40,979 nucleotides of DNA from Planctomycetaceae bacterium (GCA_021300535.1 JAJTED010000024.1:1-40979), one strand, 5' to 3'. Counted from the stretch's first letter, positions 9,042 through 19,034 are shown. Notes: generated by a model from the sequence alone, not told the origin. Made by a program: numbers and translations.

Positions 9042-10291
9042 ACCTGCTGCCCTCCCCGGAAACCATCGCGGCGCTCGTGAAGATCGGCCTGCTCGTCGGC
9101 GGGCTGATGACGGCGGCGGCGTATCTCGTGCTCGTCGAGCGCTGGATGGCGGCCTGGGTGCAGGACCGCAAGGGCCCCAACCGCGTCGGCATCCCGCTGA
9201 CGAAGGTGCGGCTCTTCGGCCTCGGTCAGCCGCTGGCCGACGGCCTGAAGATCATCCTCAAGGAAGACTTCACGCCGCGCCACGTCGACAAGGTGCTCTA
9301 CACGGCGGCCCCCCTGGTGATCCTCGCGGCGTCGCTGGCGATCTTCGCCGCCATCCCCTTCGGCAGCGTCTTGCCGCCCTTGGGCATCCCCGGCCTGCCC
9401 GACCCGGTGCCGTTCCTCGTGGCGCCCGGCCTCGACGTGGGCGTGCTCTGGGTCTTCGCCCTGTCGAGCATCGCCGTCTACGGCGTCCTGCTCGGTGGCT
9501 GGGCCAGCAACAACAAATACGGCTTTCTCGGCGGCCTCCGCTCCAGTGCCCAGCTCGTGGCCTACGAGATCCCGCTCGGCCTCGGCCTCCTCGGCGTGGT
9601 GCTCGCCGCCGGGTCGCTGAAGCTCGACGCGATCATGAACGCCCAGGCGGACAGCGGCGTCTGGTACGCCTTCGCCCAGCCCCTCGGGTTCGTCGTGTTC
9701 CTCGTCGCGAGCTTCGCCGAGGCGGCCCGGCTGCCCTTCGATCTCCCCGAGGCGGAGCAGGAACTGGTGGGTGGCTACCACACCGAGTATTCGGGCATCA
9801 AACTCCTGCTGTTCCTGGTGGCTGAGTTTCTCCACATGGTCACGGCGGCCTTTCTGATCGTGATCATGTTTCTCGGCGGCTGGCACCTGTGGGGTGTGAC
9901 GGGGTCGGCACAGGACATCACCTGGGTGCAGTGCCTGATCCGTTTCGGAGTCCTGTCCGCGAAGATTCTGGGCGTGATCCTGTTCTTCATGCTCGTCCGC
10001 TGGAGCTGGCCGCGGTTCCGCTTCGACCAGCTGATGAACCTCGCCTGGAAGGTGATGCTTCCGTTGGGACTGGCGAACCTCGTCACGGTGGCCGCGGTGG
10101 AGGAGTTTCGGCCGCAGCTCACGGCGGCGCTGGGGGCGACCGGGGCCCAGGTGGCGGCCGTCGCCATTCCCTGGGCCGTGTTCTTTTTGGGCTGGATCGC
10201 GGCGGGCATGCTGACGCCCTCGGGCACCGACAACACGCCGATCCGCACCAGCGGCCCGCTCGACATCGAGCACGAACTGGTGGAGGTGTGA
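9038..10291 (+). CDS. nuoH: NADH-quinone oxidoreductase subunit H
   Basis: ATGA overlap with nuoG; LVERWMAAWVQDRKGPNRVG, RLPFDLPEAEQELVGGYHTEYSG. Confidence 0.96.
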   Translation: MNLLPSPETIAALVKIGLLVGGLMTAAAYLVLVERWMAAWVQDRKGPNRVGIPLTKVRLFGLGQPLADGLKIILKEDFTPRHVDKVLYTAAPLVILAASLAIFAAIPFGSVLPPLGIPGLPDPVPFLVAPGLDVGVLWVFALSSIAVYGVLLGGWASNNKYGFLGGLRSSAQLVAYEIPLGLGLLGVVLAAGSLKLDAIMNAQADSGVWYAFAQPLGFVVFLVASFAEAARLPFDLPEAEQELVGGYHTEYSGIKLLLFLVAEFLHMVTAAFLIVIMFLGGWHLWGVTGSAQDITWVQCLIRFGVLSAKILGVILFFMLVRWSWPRFRFDQLMNLAWKVMLPLGLANLVTVAAVEEFRPQLTAALGATGAQVAAVAIPWAVFFLGWIAAGMLTPSGTDNTPIRTSGPLDIEHELVEV

Positions 10292-10292
10292 G

Positions 10293-10826
10293 ATGAAGCC
10301 GACCGACCCCTCGATCACGTGGCTGGAAGAGAAGCCGCTGGGCCTGGCAGAGCGGCTCTACCTGCCGCTGTTCGTCAGCGGCCTGACGACGACCGCCCGG
10401 CATCTCGTCAGCCCGAAGGTCACCGTCAGCTTCCCCGAGCAGCGGCCGAAGGTGGGCAACCCGCTCATCTACCGGGGCGTGCATCGGCTCAACCGCGACG
10501 ACGAGGGCCGCGTGAAGTGCGTGGCCTGCTTCCTCTGCGCCACCGCCTGCCCGGCCCACTGCATCGACATCGTGGCCGCCGAGAGCCCGTGGCCCGACCG
10601 CGAGAAGTATCCGGAGAGCTTCCACATCGACGAGCTGCGGTGCATCTTCTGCGGGATGTGCGAGGAGGCCTGTCCCGTCGATGCCATCGAGCTCACGAGC
10701 CTCCTTGACCTCACCGGCAAGAGCCGCGAGGAGATGATCTTCGACAAGGAGAAGCTCCTGAGCGTGTACGACATGACGAAGGATGCCGAGCCGATGAAGT
10801 CGGCCGCCCTGGGAGGCACGCTGTGA
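10293..10826 (+). CDS. nuoI: NADH-quinone oxidoreductase subunit I
   Basis: Two 4Fe-4S motifs: CVACFLCATACPAHCIDI and CIFCGMCEEACPVDAIEL. Confidence 0.96.
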   Translation: MKPTDPSITWLEEKPLGLAERLYLPLFVSGLTTTARHLVSPKVTVSFPEQRPKVGNPLIYRGVHRLNRDDEGRVKCVACFLCATACPAHCIDIVAAESPWPDREKYPESFHIDELRCIFCGMCEEACPVDAIELTSLLDLTGKSREEMIFDKEKLLSVYDMTKDAEPMKSAALGGTL

Positions 10827-11653
10827 TCGTCGCGGCCCTGCCCTGGATATCTCCCGGTCTGCTCTCTCCCGGCCTGCTCTTGGCGGCCGCCGTCACCGCG
10901 GCGGCGGCGAGCCTGTGGCTGCTGCTGCCGCGCGGCGCCGAAAACAGGCTCGCCCGCTGGCTCGGCCTGGCGCTGGGGGCGGTGGCCCTCGCCGGTCTCG
11001 TGGCCACCGGTCGGCGACTCGGCGGGCTCGGCGAGGACGCCGTGTTCCTCGTCGTGTCGCTCGTGGCCGTGATTTCGGGGGCGGCGACGGTGGTCTCGCG
11101 GTCACCGGTCTACGCGGCGATCTGGTTCGCCCTCGCCCTGGCCGGCGTGGCCGGTGTGCTCCTCGTGCTCGGCGCCCAGTTTCTCGGCGTGGCGACGATC
11201 GTCGTCTATGCCGGCGCCATCCTGGTGATGTTCCTGTTCGTGCTCATGCTCGCGCAGCCCAGCGGCATGGCCCCGTACGACCGCGTCTCGAACGAGCCCC
11301 TGCTCTCCGCCGTAGCCGGGGCGGTGCTGCTCGGCCTGCTGTCGCTGTTCGTGGGCCGGCTGTCCGCCGAAACTCCCGCCTGCTGCCGGGTGCCGTCACG
11401 CGGGGCGGCGTTGACAACGACCTCGGGCCAGGCGGCCGCTCCCCTGCCGGCTGCCGACGCGGCCGCGACCACGGCCGATCCGCTGGCTGAGAACCATGTC
11501 GCCCGACTGGGCGGGGAGCTCTTCGGTCGGCACCTGCTCGCCGTCGAGGCGGCGGGCGTGCTTTTGCTGGTGGCCCTCATCGGCTCGATCGCCATCGTGT
11601 CGCGGCACGGCGATCCGTCCGGCGAACTGACCGCGGCAGGGAGGTCGCGATGA
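10823..11653 (+). CDS. nuoJ: NADH-quinone oxidoreductase subunit J
   Basis: ATGA overlap with nuoI; SPVYAAIWFALALAGVAGVLLVLGAQFLGVATIVVYAGAILVMFLFVLML. Confidence 0.93.
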   Translation: MIVAALPWISPGLLSPGLLLAAAVTAAAASLWLLLPRGAENRLARWLGLALGAVALAGLVATGRRLGGLGEDAVFLVVSLVAVISGAATVVSRSPVYAAIWFALALAGVAGVLLVLGAQFLGVATIVVYAGAILVMFLFVLMLAQPSGMAPYDRVSNEPLLSAVAGAVLLGLLSLFVGRLSAETPACCRVPSRGAALTTTSGQAAAPLPAADAAATTADPLAENHVARLGGELFGRHLLAVEAAGVLLLVALIGSIAIVSRHGDPSGELTAAGRSR

Positions 11654-12093
11654 ACCCTCTGGCACTCCTGCAGAACGCCCTCCTCGTCGGCGCCGCCCTG
11701 TTCGCCCTCGGACTGGTCGGCATCCTCGCCCGCCGCAACCTGATTGTCATGTTCCTGTCGGCGGAACTGATGCTCCAGGGCGTGTCGGTGAGCCTGGTCG
11801 GCTGGAGCCGCTTTCACGGCGACTGGGGCGGGCACGTGCTCGTGATCTTCGTGCTCACCGTCGCTGCCTGTGAGGCGGCCGTGGCCCTCGTGCTCGTGCT
11901 CCAGGCGTTCGCCCGCACCGGCCGGCTCGACGCCGCCGCCTGGCAAACGCTCCGCGAAGACACCCTGTCCAGGTCCGTCGATCGCGAACTGCCGGCGGTC
12001 GACATCGTGCCCCCCGTCTTCCCGCGGCTCACCCCCGCGGGCGTCCTGCCCGCGGCCGACGAGGACGACCTCCTGCAGCGCGAGCACGTCTGA
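11650..12093 (+). CDS. nuoK: NADH-quinone oxidoreductase subunit K with C-terminal extension
   Basis: ATGA overlap; GILARRNLIVMFLSAELMLQGVSVSLV ... VAACEAAVALVLVL, then about 50 extra residues. Confidence 0.92.
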   Translation: MNPLALLQNALLVGAALFALGLVGILARRNLIVMFLSAELMLQGVSVSLVGWSRFHGDWGGHVLVIFVLTVAACEAAVALVLVLQAFARTGRLDAAAWQTLREDTLSRSVDRELPAVDIVPPVFPRLTPAGVLPAADEDDLLQREHV

Positions 12094-12112
12094 AACTCCT
12101 GCACGCCACCCT

Positions 12113-14341
12113 ATGCCGAACCTGACCCCCGCCACCCTCCTAGTTCTCGTGCCGCTGCTACCGCTCGTTGGGGCGGTGCTCACGGTCGCCCTCGGCCGCG
12201 TGCTCGGCTCCCGGGCCCACCTGCCGGCCGTGGCCTCCATCGCCGCATCGGCGGCGGTGGCCGTGTCGTTGCTGGTGGGCCTCGGCCGCGAGGTGGGTTC
12301 GGGCGGCACCGGCCGGCCGGTGGAGATGGTGAACACGCTCTGGCAGTGGGCCGACGTCGCCGACGCGACGCCGGCCGGCGCCGCCGTGCCGCAGGCGTTC
12401 TCGATCCCCATCGCCCTGCGGCTCGATCCGCTCACCGCCACCCTGCTCGCGATCATCACCTGCGTCGGCCTGCTCGTGGCGATCTATTCCATCGGCTACA
12501 TGCACGACGATCCGGGGTATCCCCGGTTCTTCGCGCTGGTCGCGGCGTTCGTGTTCTCGATGACGATGCTCGTGGCGGCGAGCAACTTTCTGCTCGTCTA
12601 CGTGTTCTGGGAGGCGGTGGGCGCCTGCAGCTACCTGCTGATCGGCTTCTGGTTCTCGAAGCCGGAGGCAGCCCGGGCCGCGAAGAAGGCATTTCTGGTC
12701 AACCGCATCGGCGACTTCGGCCTCGCGGTGGCCACCTTTCTCCTGTGGATCACCTACGGCACGCTCAACTTCCACGACACGATCACCGCCGATGGCACGA
12801 TCGTGCCCGGCATCCTCGGCCAGGTCCGCCTCGCCGACGCGGTCGGCTACGTCGGCGGCGCCGTCGGCACGGCGATCTGCCTGCTCCTGCTGCTCGCCGC
12901 CTGCGGCAAAAGCGCGCAGCTCCCGCTGCACGTCTGGCTGCCCGACGCCATGGAAGGCCCCACGCCGGCCAGCGCCCTGATTCACGCCGCCACGATGGTC
13001 ACGGCCGGCATTTACCTGGTGGCCCGCTGCGCGCCGCTGTTCGTGGCCTGCCCGGAGGCCCTGACGGTGGTCTCGATCGTGGGCGCCACCACGGCCCTCG
13101 TCGCCGCCCTCATCGGCACGGTCCAGAACGACCTCAAGCGGGTCCTCGCCTACTCCACGATCAGTCAGCTCGGCTACATGTTCGCCAGCCTCGGCACCGG
13201 CACGCTGCTCGGCTTCACGGCGGCGATCTTTCACCTCGTCACGCACGCCTTCTTCAAGGCGCTGCTGTTTCTCGGCGCCGGATCGGTGATGCACTCCATG
13301 GGGGGCGTGATCGACATGCGGCGGTTCGGCGGCCTGCGCCGCATCATGCCGATCACGGCGGCGACGTTCCTGATCGGATCGCTGGCCCTGGCCGGCGTGG
13401 CGCCGTTCGCCGGCTTCTTCAGCAAGGACGAGATCCTCGCCGCGCTGCACGGCCGCGGCTGGCCCGGCGCCCACGGTGAGCATCACGAAGCGCCGGCCAG
13501 CGGCCACGCCTCGCTCACGGTCGCGCCGGGGACGCATCTTCCTGCCGCTTCTCTCCTTCTGGGAGCGAGCCGGGGTGAGGGGGCTCCCGCCTCTGCCATC
13601 CGCTTCGTCTCGCGGGCCACCGCTTCCCCGGCCACTGCCCCGGCCGCCGGCGGCCTCGACTCCCCGCGCACCTGGCAGTTGCTCTTCTGGATGTCGCTGG
13701 TCACGGCGGGATTGACTGCCTTCTATACGTTCCGCGCCGTGTTCATGACGTTCACCGGCCCCACCCGGGTGCCGGAGGAGGCGGGCCATCACGCCCACGA
13801 GTCGCCGCCGGTGATGACGCTGCCGCTGGTCATCCTCGCCGCCGCGTCGGCGGTGAGCGGCTGGTGGCTGTTCCGCACCCAGGCGCTGGCGAGCTTCCTG
13901 GCCTCGACCCCGTCCCTCACCTGCCCCACCGTCGCCGACACGGCCGTGCCCCACGCCTTCCACCTCGACGTGGCTCTCCAGGGCACGCTCGCGGCCGCCA
14001 TCGGCATCGCGCTGGCCGCGCTCGGCCACCTCGGCCGGCGCAGCGACGGGCCGCAGATGGAGCGGTATCTCGGGCCGCTCGAGCCCCTGTTCGCCAACCG
14101 CTTCTACATCGATCAGTTGTATGCCGCACTCGTCGTCAAGCCGCTCGAGGTCGTGGCCTTGATCGCCGCGGCCTTCGACCGGCACGTCGTCGACGGCCTG
14201 GTGGACGGCATCGGCCGTCTGCCCGGCGTCGTCGGCACCGTTGTGCGGCGGCTCCAGTCCGGCCTCCTGCAGCGATACGCCCTGGCGGGCGTCATGGGCA
14301 CGCTCCTGATCGTGCTCGCCTTGGCCTGGGGCCTCCGCTGA
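12113..14341 (+). CDS. nuoL: NADH-quinone oxidoreductase subunit L
   Basis: ATG 12113; SIGYMHDDPGYPRFFALV, LPLHVWLPDAMEGPTPASALIHAATMVTAGIYLVAR, NDLKRVLAYSTISQLGYM. Confidence 0.95.
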   Translation: MPNLTPATLLVLVPLLPLVGAVLTVALGRVLGSRAHLPAVASIAASAAVAVSLLVGLGREVGSGGTGRPVEMVNTLWQWADVADATPAGAAVPQAFSIPIALRLDPLTATLLAIITCVGLLVAIYSIGYMHDDPGYPRFFALVAAFVFSMTMLVAASNFLLVYVFWEAVGACSYLLIGFWFSKPEAARAAKKAFLVNRIGDFGLAVATFLLWITYGTLNFHDTITADGTIVPGILGQVRLADAVGYVGGAVGTAICLLLLLAACGKSAQLPLHVWLPDAMEGPTPASALIHAATMVTAGIYLVARCAPLFVACPEALTVVSIVGATTALVAALIGTVQNDLKRVLAYSTISQLGYMFASLGTGTLLGFTAAIFHLVTHAFFKALLFLGAGSVMHSMGGVIDMRRFGGLRRIMPITAATFLIGSLALAGVAPFAGFFSKDEILAALHGRGWPGAHGEHHEAPASGHASLTVAPGTHLPAASLLLGASRGEGAPASAIRFVSRATASPATAPAAGGLDSPRTWQLLFWMSLVTAGLTAFYTFRAVFMTFTGPTRVPEEAGHHAHESPPVMTLPLVILAAASAVSGWWLFRTQALASFLASTPSLTCPTVADTAVPHAFHLDVALQGTLAAAIGIALAALGHLGRRSDGPQMERYLGPLEPLFANRFYIDQLYAALVVKPLEVVALIAAAFDRHVVDGLVDGIGRLPGVVGTVVRRLQSGLLQRYALAGVMGTLLIVLALAWGLR

Positions 14342-14372
14342 CACCGACACGCACCGCGAGCACCTGCCCATC

Positions 14373-16061
14373 ATGAACGGTTTTTCTCCCGCCTCCCACC
14401 TGCTGCTCGTCCTGGCCGCGCCGCTGCTCGGCGCGGTCGTGGCCTGGGTGATCGGCTCCCGGGGCGCGGCCGCCGTGCGCCAGAGTGCGGCCGTGACGGC
14501 CGGCGTGACGCTCGGGCTCGCCGGCTGGCTGATCATGCGGTATCTCGCCAGCCCCGAGGCGGCGGCCGGCGGCCCGTTCGCCACGATCGACGTGCCCTGG
14601 CTGACCGGCGGGATCTTCAACGTCCGGCTGTCGCTGGGGCTCGACGGGCTGTCGCTGTGGATGTTCGGTCTCGCCGCCCTGCTCTCGCTCACGGCCGTCC
14701 TCGTCAGTTGGGACGCCATCCGGGAGCGGGCCGTCGGCTTCTACGTGCTGCTGCTGGTGCTCGAGGCGGCGATGCTCGGCGTGTTCGCCGCCCGCGACCT
14801 GATCCTGTTCTACGTGTTCTTCGAGTTCACCCTCGTGCCGCTGTTCTTCCTGATCGGCATCTGGGGGCACGAGGAACGGCGCAAGGCCGCGGTGAAGTTC
14901 TTCATCTACACGCTCGCTGGCAGCGTGCTCACCTTCCTGGGCCTGCTGGCGATCGTCCTCTGGAACGCGTCCCACACCGGTCAGGTGACCTTCGACATCG
15001 CGGGCCTGACGGCCGGCCTCGCCCGTCATCCGCTGCCGATGGACGCATCGGGCGGCTGGCTGCAGATGATCGTGTTCCTCGCCCTGCTCGCCGGGTTCGC
15101 CGTCAAGGTGCCGATCGTGCCGCTGCACACCTGGCTGCCGCTGGCCCACGTCGAGGCACCCACCGGCGGTTCGGTGGACCTGGCCGGCGTGCTGCTCAAG
15201 ATCGGCATCTACGGCTTCCTTCGTTTCTCGATGCCGATGCTGCCCGACGCCACGGCCGTCGCCGCCCCGTGGCTCTTCGGCCTGGGCGTGGCGGGCATCG
15301 TCTACGGGGCGCTGGTGGCCCTCGTGCAGACCGATCTCAAGCGGCTCATCGCCTACTCCTCGGTGAGCCACATGGGCTACGTGGTGATGGGGCTGTTCGC
15401 GCTCACGCCCCTGGCCCTCGAAGGGGCCAACCTGCAGCTGGTCAATCACGGCCTCTCCTCGGCCGGCCTGTTCGCGCTGGTCGGGATGATTTACGAGCGG
15501 TTTCACACGCGGAACATCGCCAGTCTCGGCGGCATCGCGAGCAAGGCGCCGTGGCTCACGGTGCTGTTCATGCTCTTCACCTTCTCGAGTATCGGCCTGC
15601 CGGGCCTCAACGGCTTCGTGGGTGAGTTCATGATCCTCGCCGGCTCCTTCCAGCGGGCCTGGAGCGGCGTGTCTGCCGCCTGGCAGGCGGCCTACCTCGT
15701 GATGGCGCTGCTCGCCGTGGCGGGCGTAGTGCTGGGCGCCTGGTACATGCTGTGGGCGGTGGAGCGGGTGTTTTTCGGTGCCTCCCGCGAGCCGCCTCGT
15801 GAGGCCGCGCCTGGACACGGACATGGACACGGCCACGGTCAGGGCCACGCCGCCGTGGAGCGGTGCGACCTGAAGTGGCACGAGTTCGCCGCCCTCGCGC
15901 CGCTGGCCGTGTTCGTGCTCTGGATCGGCCTGGCCCCGGCTACCTTCCTCGCGCCGGCCGCCGCCGCGATCCGCCAGTCCACGCAGGCCTCCTCCATCGC
16001 CTTCGCCGCGCGGATGCAAGAGCCGCCCGCCCCCGCTCACCAGGTTGTCCGCATGCCATGA
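14373..16061 (+). CDS. nuoM: NADH-quinone oxidoreductase subunit M
   Basis: VPIVPLHTWLPLAHVEAPTGGSVDLAGVLLKIGIYGFLRF, TDLKRLIAYSSVSHMGYV. Confidence 0.95.
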   Translation: MNGFSPASHLLLVLAAPLLGAVVAWVIGSRGAAAVRQSAAVTAGVTLGLAGWLIMRYLASPEAAAGGPFATIDVPWLTGGIFNVRLSLGLDGLSLWMFGLAALLSLTAVLVSWDAIRERAVGFYVLLLVLEAAMLGVFAARDLILFYVFFEFTLVPLFFLIGIWGHEERRKAAVKFFIYTLAGSVLTFLGLLAIVLWNASHTGQVTFDIAGLTAGLARHPLPMDASGGWLQMIVFLALLAGFAVKVPIVPLHTWLPLAHVEAPTGGSVDLAGVLLKIGIYGFLRFSMPMLPDATAVAAPWLFGLGVAGIVYGALVALVQTDLKRLIAYSSVSHMGYVVMGLFALTPLALEGANLQLVNHGLSSAGLFALVGMIYERFHTRNIASLGGIASKAPWLTVLFMLFTFSSIGLPGLNGFVGEFMILAGSFQRAWSGVSAAWQAAYLVMALLAVAGVVLGAWYMLWAVERVFFGASREPPREAAPGHGHGHGHGQGHAAVERCDLKWHEFAALAPLAVFVLWIGLAPATFLAPAAAAIRQSTQASSIAFAARMQEPPAPAHQVVRMP

Positions 16062-17788
16062 CAATGCCTCCCACCTCCCTCGACACCTTCGCCCTGCTCG
16101 CCCCCGAGATCGCCCTGGTCGTGGCGGCGTTGGTGGCCTTCCTCGGCGCCGCCTTTCTTGGCCTGCGGAGCGGCTGGCTCGTGGCCCTGGCGGGCATCGC
16201 CGTCGCGCTGGCGCTGGCGGGCGGCCAGCCGACCGGCGGGTCCGTGGTCGCCAGTGGCGGCGTCCGTGTCGATGGCTTCTCGACATTCGTCCGCTGGACG
16301 GTGCTCGGCCTCGGCGGCCTGCTCACCCTGGTGCAGGCCGGCGATCTGTTTACCGCGGCAGTGAGCCGCGGGCCGGGCCTGCGGCGCGGCGGCACCTGCG
16401 AGGAGGCGGGCACGTTCCTGCTGCTCCTCGCCGGGCTGTCGCTGGTGGGCGTGGCGGGCGACCTCGTGCTCCTGTTCGTCGGCCTCGAGCTCGTCTCAAT
16501 CCCGACCTACATCCTCCTGGCGCTGAAGCGGACCGACGCCCGCGGTCAGGAGGCGAGTCTGAAGTACTTCTTCCTCTCGCTGGTGGCCTCGGCCTTCTTC
16601 CTCTACTCGGCCGTCTGCCTCTACGGCCTGGGTGGCTCGACCGAACTCGCCGCGATCGGCGCCCGGCTGCGGTCGACCGAACCGAACGTGGCGGGCATGG
16701 CGACGGTCCTCCTCCCGGCGGCGCTCGGCATGGCGATCGTGGGCGCCGCCTTCCGTCTCGCGGCGGTGCCGATGCACTTCTACGCGCCCGACGTCTACGA
16801 AGGCACGAGCCCGGGCAATGCCGCGGTGCTCTCCACGCTCCCCAAGCTGGCCGGCCTGGTCGTCCTGGCCCGGGTCCTGGGCCTGGCAATCGCCCCCGAC
16901 GCGGTCGCCGCCCCGGCGGGCCCGGCGGCGCAGTTCCACCTCGGCCTGTTCTGGCAGCTCGCCGCGGTGCTCGCCGCCGTGACCATGACCGTGGGCAACG
17001 TGATGGCACTGATGCAGCAGAATCTGCGCCGCCTGCTGGCCTGCTCGTCGATCGCCCATGCCGGCTACCTGCTGGTGGGCGTGGCGGTGGCCGCGGCCGC
17101 CGCCGCGACGCAGGCAACGCGGCCGCTCGGTGACGCCGGCGGGATCGAAACCCGCTGGGTTTTCGAACTCGGCGGCATGACCGCGGCCGTCTTCTACCTC
17201 GTCACCTACGCCCTGGCGACGATCGGCATCTTTGGTGCCCTGGCCTACCTCGGGCACCGCTGGCCCGAATGGACCACCGCCAGCGGCCCGCGGCCCCCGC
17301 GTGAGGAGATCACCACCGTCGCCGATCTCGACGGCCTTTCCGGCACGAACCCCGTCGCCGCGTTCGCGATCGCCCTGTTCTTGTTGAGCCTCGCCGGCAT
17401 CCCGCCGTTGCCCGGCTTCTGGGGCAAGCTCACGCTGGCCGCCGCCGCGCTCGAAGTCGATTGGAACGATCCAGTCGCTCTGGGCAGCCGCCGCTGGTGG
17501 TTCGTGGGGCTGGCGGTGGTCCTCGTGCTCAACGCCGCGATTGCGGCCGGCTACTACCTGCGGATCATCGCGGCGATGTACTTTCGCACCACCAAGCGGG
17601 GCGTGCAGGCCGACGGCGGCCTGGCGGCTGGAATCGCGATGCTCGCCTGCACGGCACTGGTGTTGATCGCCACGCTCCAGCCGCAGGGCCTGTTCCGCGC
17701 CGCCTCCCGGGCCGGTGCCAGCCTCTCCGGCACGCAGCCGCAGGCGGCGGCGACCGCCGCCATGCGTCACGAGAGCCTGCCCCGATGA
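16058..17788 (+). CDS. nuoN: NADH-quinone oxidoreductase subunit N
   Basis: ATG 16058 overlaps nuoM stop; VPMHFYAPDVYEGTSPGNAAVLSTLPKLAG, QNLRRLLACSSIAHAGYLL. Confidence 0.94.
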   Translation: MTMPPTSLDTFALLAPEIALVVAALVAFLGAAFLGLRSGWLVALAGIAVALALAGGQPTGGSVVASGGVRVDGFSTFVRWTVLGLGGLLTLVQAGDLFTAAVSRGPGLRRGGTCEEAGTFLLLLAGLSLVGVAGDLVLLFVGLELVSIPTYILLALKRTDARGQEASLKYFFLSLVASAFFLYSAVCLYGLGGSTELAAIGARLRSTEPNVAGMATVLLPAALGMAIVGAAFRLAAVPMHFYAPDVYEGTSPGNAAVLSTLPKLAGLVVLARVLGLAIAPDAVAAPAGPAAQFHLGLFWQLAAVLAAVTMTVGNVMALMQQNLRRLLACSSIAHAGYLLVGVAVAAAAAATQATRPLGDAGGIETRWVFELGGMTAAVFYLVTYALATIGIFGALAYLGHRWPEWTTASGPRPPREEITTVADLDGLSGTNPVAAFAIALFLLSLAGIPPLPGFWGKLTLAAAALEVDWNDPVALGSRRWWFVGLAVVLVLNAAIAAGYYLRIIAAMYFRTTKRGVQADGGLAAGIAMLACTALVLIATLQPQGLFRAASRAGASLSGTQPQAAATAAMRHESLPR

Positions 17789-18873
17789 GCAACCCTCCGG
17801 ATCACGACTCCGTCACGGCGGTGCTCGCCGGCGTATCCGACCCCGAGTCCGGCCGCCCGCTCACGGAGATGGGTCAGGTCCGCACGGTCACCGCCACGCC
17901 CGCAGCGATCGCGGTCACGGTCGGTCTCACGACCCACGCGGCGATCCTCTGGAACGCGACCCGTGGCCGCATCGAGGAACTCCTCCGCAGCCGGTTTCCC
18001 GCGGTGCCGGCGGTGACGGTGACCATTGAGCCCCATGAACGCCCGCCGGGAAAGCTCGGCCAGATCGGCCTCGAAGCCAAGAGCGTGATCGCCGTCGGCT
18101 CGGGCAAGGGGGGCGTGGGCAAGAGCACGATCGCCGCCAGCCTCGCGATCGGCCTGGCCCGGGCCGGCAGCCGGGTGGGCCTGCTCGACGCCGACGTCTA
18201 CGGCCCGAGCGTTCCCCACCTGCTCGGCCTCTCCGGCCGGCCGCAGGTCGACAACGGCAAGATCATGCCCATGCGGCTCGACATCGCCGCCGGCTCGATG
18301 CCCGTGATGTCGATGGGCTTCCTCGTGCCGGCCGGTGAAGCGGTGGTGTGGCGCGGCCCTATGCTTCACGGGGCCATCACGCAGATGCTGCGCGACACGC
18401 TCTGGGGTCCGCTCGACTACCTCGTCATCGACATGCCGCCGGGCACGGGCGACATCGCGTTGACGCTCTCCCAGGTCCTCCCGCTGACGGGCGCGGTCGT
18501 CGTCTGCACGCCGCAGGACGTGGCCCTGCTCGACGCCACGAAGGCGATCGCGATGTTTCGCAAGGTGAACATCCCGGTGCTCGGCATGGTGGAGAACATG
18601 GCCTTCTTCGTCTGCCCCGACACCGGCAAACGCTGGGACATCTTCGGCTCCGGCGGCGCCCGGCGGACGGCGCAGGAACTGGACATCCCCTTCCTCGGCG
18701 AGGTGCCGATCCAGATCCCGATCCGCGAGCACGGCGACGCCGGGAAGACCGCGGCCAACTACGACGATCCCGCCGCCCGTCCCTATCTCGAGGCCATCTG
18801 CACGCGGCTCGTGGGCAACCTCGCCGCCGCGACGGCGGCCCGCCCGCCGCTGCCGAGCCTGCCGGTCCTCTGA
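17785..18873 (+). CDS. Mrp/NBP35/Ind1-family P-loop ATPase (Fe-S cluster carrier)
   Basis: ATG 17785 overlaps nuoN stop; [17 protein letters not shown] (deviant Walker A), [34 protein letters not shown]. Confidence 0.93.
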   Translation: MSNPPDHDSVTAVLAGVSDPESGRPLTEMGQVRTVTATPAAIAVTVGLTTHAAILWNATRGRIEELLRSRFPAVPAVTVTIEPHERPPGKLGQIGLEAKSVIAVGSGKGGVGKSTIAASLAIGLARAGSRVGLLDADVYGPSVPHLLGLSGRPQVDNGKIMPMRLDIAAGSMPVMSMGFLVPAGEAVVWRGPMLHGAITQMLRDTLWGPLDYLVIDMPPGTGDIALTLSQVLPLTGAVVVCTPQDVALLDATKAIAMFRKVNIPVLGMVENMAFFVCPDTGKRWDIFGSGGARRTAQELDIPFLGEVPIQIPIREHGDAGKTAANYDDPAARPYLEAICTRLVGNLAAATAARPPLPSLPVL

Positions 18874-18980
18874 CGGCCGCGTTCCGCACCCGGCCCGCGG
18901 CAGTGGGAAATTCTCGCTCCGCACGGCCGCGGGAAGATTTTTGCATCCAGTGGCCGGGAGCCGGCGAATACCCGACCACA

Positions 18981-18998
18981 CGGGGTCGCGCGACCCCG
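18981..18998. promoter_or_regulatory. 18-bp perfect palindrome CGGGGTCGCGCGACCCCG
   Basis: Read directly; between the Mrp-like gene and the fasciclin gene, 36 bp before its ATG. Could be terminator stem or operator. Confidence 0.45.
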
Positions 18999-19034
18999 GC
19001 TTGCAGCTGTTCCTGCCCGCGAAAGGAAGTTCCT

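Noticed and set aside
12158-14719. 853-aa minus-strand ORF opposite nuoL/nuoM
   Set aside because: Arg/Glu/His/Gln-rich shadow ORF typical of high-GC antisense frames; the plus strand encodes clear NuoL and NuoM.
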